NCBI GenBank assembly: GCA_036491015.1
Contig: DASXCV010000273.1
Location: 1-5,101 of the forward strand
Length of the DNA stretch: 5,101 nt
Reading direction: 5' to 3'
From: JAICJR01 sp036491015
GTDB taxonomy: Bacteria > Actinomycetota > Thermoleophilia > Solirubrobacterales > Thermoleophilaceae
A program made the position numbers and the translations under genes. Under the pieces are notes generated by a model. The model was not told where the DNA came from. It ran no database searches and was given only the letters and a program-made list of their open reading frames with translations. This document shows, piece after piece, positions 1 to 4,748 of the stretch (the first letter of the stretch is position 1; each line of letters opens with the position of its first letter).

Positions 1-660
1 CAGCAGGTAGGGGTCGTCGAGGACGGCCTCCATGCGCTCCTGGTCGGTGACCATGTAGGGCGAGATGTAGCCCTTGTCGAACAACATGCCCTCGGTGAAC
101 TCGAGGTCCATGCCGAACGTCTGGCCCTCCTCGACGTTCACTACGCCGTCCTTGCCGACCTTGTCGATCGCGTCGGCGATCACGTCGCCGATCTCGTCGT
201 CGGCGGCCGAGATGGCAGCCACGCGAGCGATCTGGTCCTTGCCGGCCACGTCCTTGGACTGGGTCTTGATGTTGTCGACGACCTGGTCGACCGCGCGCTC
301 GATGCCGCGCTTGAGAGCCAGCGGGTTCGCGCCCGCGGCCACGTTCTTCAGGCCCTGCGTGACGATGGCCTGAGCCAGAACAGTGGCGGTGGTCGTGCCG
401 TCGCCGGCCACGTCGTTGGTGGCGGTGGCGACTTCACGCACAAGCTGTGCGCCCTGGTTCTGGAAGACGTCCTCGACCTCGATCTCGCGAGCGATCGTGA
501 CGCCGTCGTTGGTGATTGTGGGCGCGCCGAACTTCTTGTCGAGGACCACGTAGCGGCCCTTGGGGCCGAGCGTGACCTTGACCGCGTTGGCGACCGCGTC
601 TACGCCCGCCTGCAGCGCTGCGCGCGCCTCGCTGTCGTACTTGAGCTCTTTGTGAGCCAT
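1..660 (-). CDS. groEL: Chaperonin GroEL (Hsp60), N-terminal 220 residues; C-terminal part lies beyond the left edge
   Basis: GroEL forms the double-ring ATP-driven folding chamber of the cytoplasm and works with the GroES lid. The visible part starts MAHKELKYDSEARAAL and runs open to base 1. It holds the equatorial ATP-binding signature: TLGPKGR at residues 30-36, NDGVT at 51-55 with Asp52, and GDGTTTATVL at 86-95 with Asp87, the residue that is catalytic in E. coli GroEL and has the same number here. The sequence then passes through the intermediate domain into the start of the apical domain (EGMLFDKGYISPY, about residues 190-202). The usual length is about 540 residues, so roughly 40% is present. 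The ATG at 658-660 is preceded by GGAGGA at 8 bases. The gene lies 24 bases after groES and is probably co-transcribed with it from the CIRCE-controlled promoter. Actinobacteria often carry two groEL copies. The C-terminal tail, which helps tell a His-rich GroEL1 from a GGM-type GroEL2, is not in the window. Confidence 0.98.
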   Translation of the reverse strand, partial: MAHKELKYDSEARAALQAGVDAVANAVKVTLGPKGRYVVLDKKFGAPTITNDGVTIAREIEVEDVFQNQGAQLVREVATATNDVAGDGTTTATVLAQAIVTQGLKNVAAGANPLALKRGIERAVDQVVDNIKTQSKDVAGKDQIARVAAISAADDEIGDVIADAIDKVGKDGVVNVEEGQTFGMDLEFTEGMLFDKGYISPYMVTDQERMEAVLDDPYLL

Positions 661-668
661 TGGGCAGT

Positions 669-674
669 TCCTCC
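669..674 (-). promoter_or_regulatory. Ribosome binding site of groEL
   Basis: On the minus strand GGAGGA lies 8 bases before the groEL ATG, inside the 24-base groES-groEL gap. It is a near-perfect Shine-Dalgarno sequence, as expected for a highly expressed chaperonin, and it fixes the start at base 660. Confidence 0.85.
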
Positions 675-684
675 GTTCGCTTCC

Positions 685-978
685 TTAGCCGGTGACCTTG
701 GCGAGCACGTCCGATTCGCGGAGGACGAGGAGATCCTCACCGTCCACCTTGATCTCGGTGCCGCCGTACTTCGAGTACAGGACCTCGTCACCCTCGGACA
801 CGTCGAGCGGGATGCGCTGACCGTTGTCCTCACTGAGCTTGCCGTCCCCCACAGCGAGCACCTTGCCGCGCTGAGGCTTCTCTTGGGCGGTGTCAGGGAG
901 CACGATGCCGCTTGCGGTCGTCGTCTCCTCGTCCACCGCCTGGACGATCAGACGATCGCCGAGAGGCTTGAGTTTCAT
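685..978 (-). CDS. groES: Co-chaperonin GroES (Hsp10)
   Basis: GroES forms the seven-subunit lid that closes the GroEL chamber in the cytoplasm. The complete 97-residue protein matches the usual size. It opens MKLKPLGDRLIVQAVDEE, a typical GroES first strand, followed by the mobile loop at about residues 18-34 with the GroEL-binding GIVLPD segment (24-29). Next comes the EKPQRGKVLAVGDG stretch (33-46), and the body ends with the YGGTEIKVDGEDLLVL strands (71-86). The ATG at 976-978 is preceded by GGAGG at 8 bases. It is the first gene of a groES-groEL operon whose promoter overlaps a CIRCE operator, so control by the HrcA repressor is expected. Nothing is truncated or unusual. Confidence 0.98.
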   Translation of the reverse strand: MKLKPLGDRLIVQAVDEETTTASGIVLPDTAQEKPQRGKVLAVGDGKLSEDNGQRIPLDVSEGDEVLYSKYGGTEIKVDGEDLLVLRESDVLAKVTG

Positions 979-986
979 GCAGAAAA

Positions 987-991
987 CCTCC
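987..991 (-). promoter_or_regulatory. Ribosome binding site of groES
   Basis: GGAGG on the minus strand lies 8 bases before the groES ATG and is followed by a T-rich spacer. It is strong and well placed, and it confirms the start at base 978. Confidence 0.85.
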
Positions 992-1015
992 GTTGGTCCA
1001 GACAGGAATTTAGGG

Positions 1016-1042
1016 TTGGCACTCTAGCAAGGAGAGTGCCAA
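1016..1042 (-). promoter_or_regulatory. CIRCE operator (HrcA binding site) of groESL
   Basis: The inverted repeat TTGGCACTC-N9-GAGTGCCAA is perfect over both 9-base arms and has the canonical 9-base spacer. The CIRCE consensus is TTAGCACTC-N9-GAGTGCTAA, so each arm differs from it at one matching position, which keeps the symmetry. HrcA binds CIRCE and represses chaperonin genes until heat or misfolded protein draws on GroEL. The element ends 37 bases before the groES start codon and covers the -10 box of the predicted promoter, so a bound repressor would block polymerase. hrcA itself is not in the window. Confidence 0.96.
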
Positions 1043-1049
1043 TCGCCAA
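1021..1049 (-). promoter_or_regulatory. Predicted sigma70-type promoter of groESL
   Basis: On the minus strand a -35 box TTGGCG (1044-1049) is followed after exactly 17 bases by a -10 box TAGAGT (1021-1026). Each matches its consensus at four of six positions. Transcription would start near 1014-1016 and give a leader of about 36-38 bases that carries the groES ribosome binding site. The -10 box lies inside the CIRCE inverted repeat and the -35 box lies just outside it. That arrangement is the expected one for HrcA repression and supports the call. The start site is predicted only. Confidence 0.65.
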
Positions 1050-1083
1050 GGAGATTTCTAGGTGCGGAGCGGAATCCTTACGA

Positions 1084-1153
1084 GTTGACCGTTGACGGTC
1101 GACCGTTGACCGATTGGATTCGGGGCCGAACGGTCAACGGCGAACGGTCAACG
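1084..1153. repeat. Cluster of GTTGACC-type direct and inverted repeats, able to form a large hairpin
   Basis: The left half (1084-1111) is four tandem 7-base units: GTTGACC, GTTGACG, GTCGACC, GTTGACC. The right half holds GAACGGTCAACG twice (1128-1139 and 1142-1153), spaced 14 bases apart, which is two heptamer periods. The halves are inverted copies. Bases 1104-1112 pair perfectly with 1131-1139 (9 bp, 18-base loop) and 1084-1093 pair with 1143-1152 (10 bp). A 12-base palindrome centred on GTCGAC sits at 1095-1106. The cluster lies between the ASCH gene's stop and the groES promoter. It could end the upstream minus-strand transcript, although no T tract follows on either strand. It could also be a dispersed genomic repeat or a protein-binding array. 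The structure is seen directly; its role is unknown. Confidence 0.8.
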
Positions 1154-1163
1154 CGCCCGGCGC

Positions 1164-1190
1164 TTGGCACTCGGCGACGCTGGCTGCTAG
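1164..1190. promoter_or_regulatory. Second, imperfect CIRCE-like element
   Basis: TTGGCACTC at 1164-1172 is identical to the left arm of the groES CIRCE element and lies exactly 148 bases from it. After a 9-base gap comes GGCTGCTAG (1182-1190), which matches the consensus right arm GAGTGCTAA at six of nine positions. The right arm overlaps the last codon and stop codon of the ASCH gene. It may be a weak auxiliary HrcA site or a decayed one. The exact left arm makes chance less likely, but the right arm alone would not convince. Confidence 0.4.
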
Positions 1191-1582
1191 TTCTGCTTCG
1201 GGCCCGTGCGCAAGCGCTCGGTGATCTCCGAGGGGCGCTCTGAGATCGATGAGAAGTGCACCACGGTGACGACGTCGTCGTGGTCGACGGGGCGGCCGTA
1301 GATCTGCTCGAGGAAGTGGACCGTCTCGTCGAGGCGGCGGAACTCGGGGTTATCGTGCTCGATGTCGCGCGGCGAGAGCTCCTTCACGCGCTTGACCTCG
1401 ACGGCGTCGATCACGGCCTCGAAGATCTTCTCGCGCGGCGAGTGCTGGAAGCCCACCGTGACGAGCACGACGTGGCCCTTCTTGTACTTCGAGGCCTTGT
1501 CGCCCAAGCGGATCGTGGCCGTCTTGCGGCCGCGCTTCAGCTGGTCAATGAAGACAGGCGAATAGAAGTTGAGTACGTACAC
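1187..1582 (-). CDS. ASCH-domain (PUA-like fold) protein of unknown specific role
   Basis: The 131-residue protein looks like an ASCH domain, a compact PUA-like beta-barrel thought to bind RNA or nucleotides in the cytoplasm. It begins (M)YVLNFYSPVF, followed by the motif GRKTATIRLGD (residues 18-28), which fits the conserved ligand-facing strand of the family. YKKGHVVLVTVG (33-44) resembles the 'G-x-hydrophobic' strand of ASCH proteins. A helical EFRRLDETVHFLEQIYG part (80-96) and a final strand VVTVVHFSSI (104-113) follow. The tail from about 114 is charged and probably flexible. The start codon is GTG. An in-frame TAG 15 bases upstream rules out a longer protein, and the conserved first strand begins immediately after the GTG. 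AGGTAGG lies 14 bases before the GTG, which is rather far for a ribosome binding site. The gene may be the last of a crp-pcm transcript. The substrate cannot be told from the sequence. Confidence 0.85.
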   Translation of the reverse strand: MYVLNFYSPVFIDQLKRGRKTATIRLGDKASKYKKGHVVLVTVGFQHSPREKIFEAVIDAVEVKRVKELSPRDIEHDNPEFRRLDETVHFLEQIYGRPVDHDDVVTVVHFSSISERPSEITERLRTGPKQN

Positions 1583-1597
1583 GGAAACCCGGGCAGC

Positions 1598-1781
1598 CTA
1601 CCTGCCTTGCCCCCACCTCGACTCTGCGGCGGTGGCCACCTCTTTTTCCCCCCGGTGGGACAGAAGTGTACGGGCCTCGGCAAGGGGGACCCACTCGTCG
1701 GAGTCGACCTCGTGATCGTGGTTGCGGACGCTGCCGGTAGCGGATGTCGTCGATCTTCTCGACGAGCGTCTCAATCGCCAA
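1598..1781 (-). other. Possible small or broken gene filling the pcm-ASCH gap
   Basis: No standard gene occupies this gap, but two minus-strand frames look coding in turn. From TTG 1781, overlapping the pcm stop and preceded by GAGGAG, one frame reads LAIETLVEKIDDIRYRQR with G/C-ending codons until about 1728. From about 1723 another frame reads HDHEVDSDEWVPLAEARTLL and continues with similarly good codons to a TAG at 1598-1600, 15 bases before the ASCH start. A single-base frameshift would join them into a protein of about 60 residues. Alternatively, a TTG at 1772-1774 that overlaps the pcm stop (TTGA) opens an intact 58-residue frame, but its N-terminus is Arg/Ser-rich with rare AGA codons. 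I do not recognise the product. The stretch may be a pseudogene, a sequencing error, a real small gene or plain untranslated spacer. It also holds a TACACT that resembles a -10 box (1665-1670) but has no matching -35. Confidence 0.3.
1747..1765. repeat. Perfect inverted repeat just after the pcm stop codon
   Basis: TCGTCGA (1747-1753) and TCGACGA (1759-1765) form a 7-bp stem with a 5-base loop, starting 5 bases after the pcm stop on the minus strand. No T run follows, so it is not a classical terminator. It might stabilise the 3' end or be a by-product of codons in the possible small gene here. An 11-base direct repeat CGCTCGTCGAG (1758-1768 and 1789-1799, minus strand) links it to the end of pcm. 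Confidence 0.4.
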
Positions 1782-2436
1782 CGGGCTCCTCGACGAGCGG
1801 GACGAAGCGCACGGGCACGACGGGCTCCGCCCTGCCGTCGCGGCGGAAGCGGGTGAGACGCTCGCCGGCGCCGCTGCGCACCGGGCACACCAAGATGCCG
1901 CCGTCGGCGAGCTGTTCGAGCAGTGCGGGCGGCGGCTCGTTCTCGGCCGTGGCGGTCACCGAGATGCCGTCGAAGGGCGCGCGGTCGGGCGCGCCGCGGC
2001 TGCCGTCGCCCGTGCGCACCTCCACGTTGTCGTAGCCGAGCTCCGCCAGCACCGCCGCGGCGCGCTCGGCAAGCGCGGCGTGGCGCTCGATCGTCACGAC
2101 CTCGCGGCAGCAGCGCGAGAGCACCGCCGCGGCGTAGCCGGAGCCGGTGCCCACCTCGAGCGCGCGGCCGTCGGGCTCCAGTTCGAGCAGCGCGGTCATC
2201 GAGGCGACGATCCAGGGCTGCGAGATCGTCTGTCCCTGGCCAATCCGCAGCGCGCCGTCCTTGTACGCGCGCGAGCGCTCGTCGGGCGGCACGAACAGCT
2301 CGCGTGGCACCTCCTCCATCGCCTGCAGCACGCGCGCGTCGGAGATGCCGCGGCGGCGCAGCTGGCGCTCCACCATGTCGAGCCTGCGCTGGGCGAACGC
2401 CTCAGTAGATGTAGCGCCGGAGCGCCGCAGGGTCAT
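1771..2436 (-). CDS. pcm: Protein-L-isoaspartate O-methyltransferase
   Basis: The enzyme moves a methyl group from S-adenosylmethionine to L-isoaspartyl residues in aged proteins, so that they can revert to aspartate; it acts in the cytoplasm. The 221-residue protein shows the family signatures in order: MVERQLRRRGI (21-31), VPRELFVP (43-50), GQGQTISQP (67-74, substrate side), the SAM-binding LEVGTGSGY (93-101), the acidic VTIER (114-118), GDG (143-145) and the C-terminal VRFVPLVEEP (209-218). Length is normal. The ATG at 2434-2436 lies inside the upstream regulator gene, giving a 35-base overlap, and has only a weak ribosome binding site. A second ATG at 2374-2376 (residue 21), just downstream of the regulator's stop, would give 201 residues, begins right at the conserved MVERQL and is a real alternative start. 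The overlap suggests co-transcription and translational coupling with the regulator. Confidence 0.95.
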   Translation of the reverse strand: MTLRRSGATSTEAFAQRRLDMVERQLRRRGISDARVLQAMEEVPRELFVPPDERSRAYKDGALRIGQGQTISQPWIVASMTALLELEPDGRALEVGTGSGYAAAVLSRCCREVVTIERHAALAERAAAVLAELGYDNVEVRTGDGSRGAPDRAPFDGISVTATAENEPPPALLEQLADGGILVCPVRSGAGERLTRFRRDGRAEPVVPVRFVPLVEEPVGD

Positions 2437-3103
2437 GGATCACCACTTTCCCGCGCCCGCATGTGACGAGTCCGGCGCGTTCGAGGGTGGCGAGGAAACG
2501 CGACACCGACTCGCGCGAGGATCCGGCGAGCTGGGCCATCTCCGCTCGCGTGGAGCGGATCAGGATGTTCTGCGCGCCGGCGCCCTCGGCGATGAGCGCC
2601 TCCGAGTGCGCGAGCAGCACGCCCGCCACGCGGCTGGCGACGGTCTGGAAGGACTGGCGCGAGATGCGCTCGTTCGCCTCCTTCAACCGGTCGGCGAACG
2701 CGGACAGCAGCTTGATCGAGATCTCCGGATGGCGAAGGAGGAGCCGGCGCAGGTCACCCGCCAGGAGCGCGACGCCGGACGTGTCCTCCGCCGCCTCGAC
2801 GGTGGCCGAGCGGCGTTCCGAGTCGAACATCGCGAGCTCGCCGAAGAGGTCGCCCGGGCGCAGCTCCGCGAGCGTGATCGTGCGGCCGTCGGAGTGGTTG
2901 CGCGTCACGCGCACGCTGCCGTGCTCGACCACGTAACAGGTGTCGCCGTTGTCGCCCTCGCGGAAGATCACTTCCCCGGAGGACCAGCGGCGCGGCACGG
3001 CCACAGAGGCCAGGTCGAGCAGCTCCTCGGGGGTGAGCCCGGAGAAGATCGTGACGCCACCGAGTAGCTGTGCGGTTCTCTCGCTGCCTGCCATGAAGCT
3101 CAT
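2402..3103 (-). CDS. Crp/Fnr-family transcription regulator with a cyclic-nucleotide-binding domain
   Basis: The 233-residue protein has the layout of cAMP receptor protein. Residues about 15-125 are the cNMP-binding beta-roll, 127-165 the dimerisation helix (SIKLLSAFADRLKEANERIS), and 170-233 a winged helix-turn-helix. The phosphate-binding cassette FGELAMFDSERRSATV (87-102) keeps the residues that hold cAMP in E. coli CRP: Gly88-Glu89 and Arg98-Ser99. The recognition helix region SSRESVSRFLATLERAGLV (195-213) closely follows the CRP pattern RETVSR. No cysteine cluster typical of FNR is seen, so cyclic nucleotide sensing is more likely than iron-sulfur sensing, but the ligand is inferred. 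The ATG at 3101-3103 has a poor ribosome binding site, and an in-frame ATG at 3092-3094 is the alternative. The gene is divergent from ridA across only 26 bases and overlaps pcm downstream. It resembles the actinobacterial CRP/GlxR group, but orthology is not proven. Confidence 0.93.
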   Translation of the reverse strand: MSFMAGSERTAQLLGGVTIFSGLTPEELLDLASVAVPRRWSSGEVIFREGDNGDTCYVVEHGSVRVTRNHSDGRTITLAELRPGDLFGELAMFDSERRSATVEAAEDTSGVALLAGDLRRLLLRHPEISIKLLSAFADRLKEANERISRQSFQTVASRVAGVLLAHSEALIAEGAGAQNILIRSTRAEMAQLAGSSRESVSRFLATLERAGLVTCGRGKVVIHDPAALRRYIY

Positions 3104-3129
3104 ATTCGCACCGGAGTAGGTTGTCTCGC
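3104..3129. promoter_or_regulatory. Very short divergent spacer between the Crp-family gene and ridA
   Basis: Only 26 bases separate the two divergent start codons, so the promoters of both genes must overlap each other or reach into the opposite coding region. GGAGTAGG (3113-3120) can serve as the ribosome binding site of ridA at 9 bases. No convincing -10/-35 pair and no TGTGA-N6-TCACA type CRP site can be read here. Leaderless or very short leaders are possible on the regulator side. Confidence 0.5.
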
Positions 3130-3531
3130 ATGTCAGATGAACGCCGGATCATCCAGACGGACCATGCGCCCGCGGCTGTGGGGCCCTATTCGCAGGCTGT
3201 CGAGGTGGACGCGCCGCTGCTCTACTGCTCGGGTCAGATCCCGCTCGACCCAGCCACTGGCGAGCTCATCGAGGGCGGCGCCGGAGCGCAGACCACGCGC
3301 TGCCTGCAGAACCTCGAGGCGGTCTGCGAGGAGGCGGGCACGTCGCTGGCCAACGCCGTACGGGTGGGCGTCTTCTGCACCGATCTCGCCGGCGACTGGG
3401 CCGACGTGAACGCCGCGTACGAGAGCTTCTTCGCGGCCGGCCGGCCACCGGCCCGGGCGGCCGTGGGCGTGTCGGCGCTCCCCAAGGGCGCGCGCGTGGA
3501 GGTGGAGGCCGTGGTGGCATGTCCACGGTAG
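3130..3531 (+). CDS. ridA: RidA family enamine/imine deaminase
   Basis: RidA hydrolyses reactive 2-aminoacrylate and 2-aminocrotonate, the enamine/imine products of PLP-dependent dehydratases, to 2-keto acids and ammonia. This protects PLP enzymes in the cytoplasm. The 133-residue protein has the usual length and motifs: APAAVGPYSQAV (13-24, Tyr20), LYCSGQIPLDPATGEL (31-46), TTRCLQNLEAVCEEAG (55-70), VFCTDL (81-86), YESFF (97-101) and GRPPARAAVGVSALPKGARVEVEAV (104-128). Arg109 corresponds to the catalytic Arg105 of E. coli RidA, and Glu126 to the conserved C-terminal Glu, so deaminase activity is likely. The ATG at 3130 is preferred, with GGAGTAGG 9 bases upstream. A TTG at 3121 would add three residues but leaves too little room for a ribosome site. 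The gene overlaps the threonine ammonia-lyase gene by 13 bases, which fits its role. Confidence 0.95.
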   Translation: MSDERRIIQTDHAPAAVGPYSQAVEVDAPLLYCSGQIPLDPATGELIEGGAGAQTTRCLQNLEAVCEEAGTSLANAVRVGVFCTDLAGDWADVNAAYESFFAAGRPPARAAVGVSALPKGARVEVEAVVACPR

Positions 3532-4748
3532 GACTCGATCTCGGGATCGACGATGTGCGCGCGGCGCGCGACCGGATCGGCGGGCGCACCCGCCGCACGC
3601 CGCTCCTGCCGGCGGGCGAGCTGTCGCGCCGCCTCGGCGCGCGCACCGTGCTGAAGGCGGAGAACCTCCAGCTCACCGGCTCGTTCAAGGTGCGCGGGGC
3701 GTTCAACCGCCTCATGCAGCTGTCGGACTCCGAGCGCGCGGCGGGCGTGGTGGCGGCGAGCGCCGGCAACCACGCGCAGGGCCTCGCGTTCGCCGCCCGC
3801 GAGCTCGGCATCCGCGCCACCGCGGTGATGCCGGACGGCGCGCCGCTCGCGAAGATCGCCGCGGTGAAGCAGTACGGCGGCGAGGTGGTGCTGAACGAGG
3901 GCAGCTACGACGAGGCGCGCGAGCGGGCCGACGAGCTCGCTCAGAGCGAGGGCAAGACGCTCGTGCACGCCTTCGACGATCCGCAGGTGGTGGCCGGCCA
4001 GGGCACGGTCGGGCTCGAGATAGTCGAGGAGCTGCCGCACGTGCGGCTCGTGGTGGTGCCGCTCGGCGGCGGCGGCCTGGCCACCGGTATCGCGATGGCG
4101 GTGAAGTCGATGGTGCCGGAGGCACGCGTGGTCGGCGTGCAGGCGGAGGCGTGCGCGCCCTACCCGGCGTCGCTCGCGGCCCACAAGGCCGTCGGCGCGC
4201 GCTCGGCCAACACGATCTGCGACGGCATCGCGGTGAAGCAGCCGGGCGAGCTGACGCTGCCGCTCGTGGAGCGCTGGATCGACGAGGTCGTGACGGTGAG
4301 CGACGACGACGCGGCCGAGGCGATGGTGCTCCTGCTCGAGCGCTCGAAGCTCGTGGTTGAGGGCGCCGGCGCGGTGGGCGTGGCCGCGCTCATGCACCAC
4401 AAGGTGGAGCCACCCGACGAGGGCGCGGTGTGCGCCGTCCTGTCCGGCGGCAACGTGGACGCATCCCTGCTGGCCGAGTGCATCCGCCTCGGCGAGACGG
4501 CGGCCGGCAGGCGCATCGTGCTTGCCACCGTGGTGCCGGACAGGCCCGGTTCCCTCTCCACCCTGCTGCAGGTCGTGGCCGATCGCGGCGGCAACGTGGT
4601 GGACGTGGAGCACCTGCGCGAGGGGATGGACCTGCACCTGCGCGAGACGGCGATCCACCTCGTGCTCCAGACAAACGGCCCGGAGCACGACGAGGAGATC
4701 CTGCGCGCGGTGAAGGCCGAGGGCTTCTCGGTCCGGATCGAGCGTTAG
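3519..4748 (+). CDS. ilvA: Threonine ammonia-lyase (threonine dehydratase), medium form with a C-terminal ACT-like domain
   Basis: This PLP enzyme converts threonine (often serine as well) to 2-oxobutyrate and ammonia, the first step toward isoleucine or of threonine breakdown. The 409 residues comprise a fold-type II PLP catalytic domain (about 10-325) and one ACT-like regulatory domain (about 332-409, starting RIVLATVVPDRPGSLSTLL). Visible motifs are GSFKVRGA (55-62) with the PLP-binding Lys58, SAGNHAQG (81-88), the phosphate-binding GGGGL (183-187) and SGGNVD (309-314). The single ACT-like domain separates it from E. coli IlvA, which has a longer two-part regulatory region, and fits the roughly 400-residue class. 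Isoleucine or valine control is possible but unproven, and a catabolic (tdcB-like) role is the alternative. The ATG at 3519 lies inside ridA's end, with GGAGG 10 bases before it, so translation is probably coupled. The stop interlocks with the convergent gene's stop. Confidence 0.95.
   Translation: MSTVGLDLGIDDVRAARDRIGGRTRRTPLLPAGELSRRLGARTVLKAENLQLTGSFKVRGAFNRLMQLSDSERAAGVVAASAGNHAQGLAFAARELGIRATAVMPDGAPLAKIAAVKQYGGEVVLNEGSYDEARERADELAQSEGKTLVHAFDDPQVVAGQGTVGLEIVEELPHVRLVVVPLGGGGLATGIAMAVKSMVPEARVVGVQAEACAPYPASLAAHKAVGARSANTICDGIAVKQPGELTLPLVERWIDEVVTVSDDDAAEAMVLLLERSKLVVEGAGAVGVAALMHHKVEPPDEGAVCAVLSGGNVDASLLAECIRLGETAAGRRIVLATVVPDRPGSLSTLLQVVADRGGNVVDVEHLREGMDLHLRETAIHLVLQTNGPEHDEEILRAVKAEGFSVRIER

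Noticed and set aside
74..373. A 99-residue plus-strand open frame opposite groEL
   Set aside because: It is antisense to strongly conserved GroEL sequence and has Ser/Thr/Pro-rich low-complexity content.
967..980. CTTGAGT near the groES start, identical to one half of the HAIR (HspR) operator
   Set aside because: The other half at the right spacing does not match (3 of 7), and the bases are simply the K-L-K codons of groES.
1631..1658. Palindrome GGTGGCCACC followed by a T run on the plus strand, resembling a terminator
   Set aside because: The self-paired stem would be only 3 bp with a 4-base loop, and no plus-strand gene ends here.
1665..1670. TACACT as a -10 box for the ASCH gene
   Set aside because: No -35 box is found at 16-19 bases upstream. 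It is mentioned in the gap entry but not called as a promoter.
1256..2035. A 259-residue open frame on the plus strand opposite the ASCH gene and pcm
   Set aside because: Its protein has a low-complexity shadow composition and crosses two confident minus-strand genes. No ribosome site or motif supports it.
1744..3067. Two long plus-strand open frames (1744-2466 and 2147-3067) opposite pcm and the Crp-family gene
   Set aside because: They are Arg/Ala/His-rich antisense frames without domain signatures; the minus-strand genes have clear family motifs.
3121..3129. TTG at 3121 as the start of ridA
   Set aside because: The ribosome site would be only 4 bases away, and the ATG at 3130 has better spacing and fits the family N-terminus.
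3234..4688. A 484-residue open frame on the minus strand opposite ridA and the threonine ammonia-lyase gene
   Set aside because: It is rich in His, Arg, Ala and Leu with no recognisable motif, and it mirrors two well-identified genes. It is a by-product of high GC on the antisense strand.
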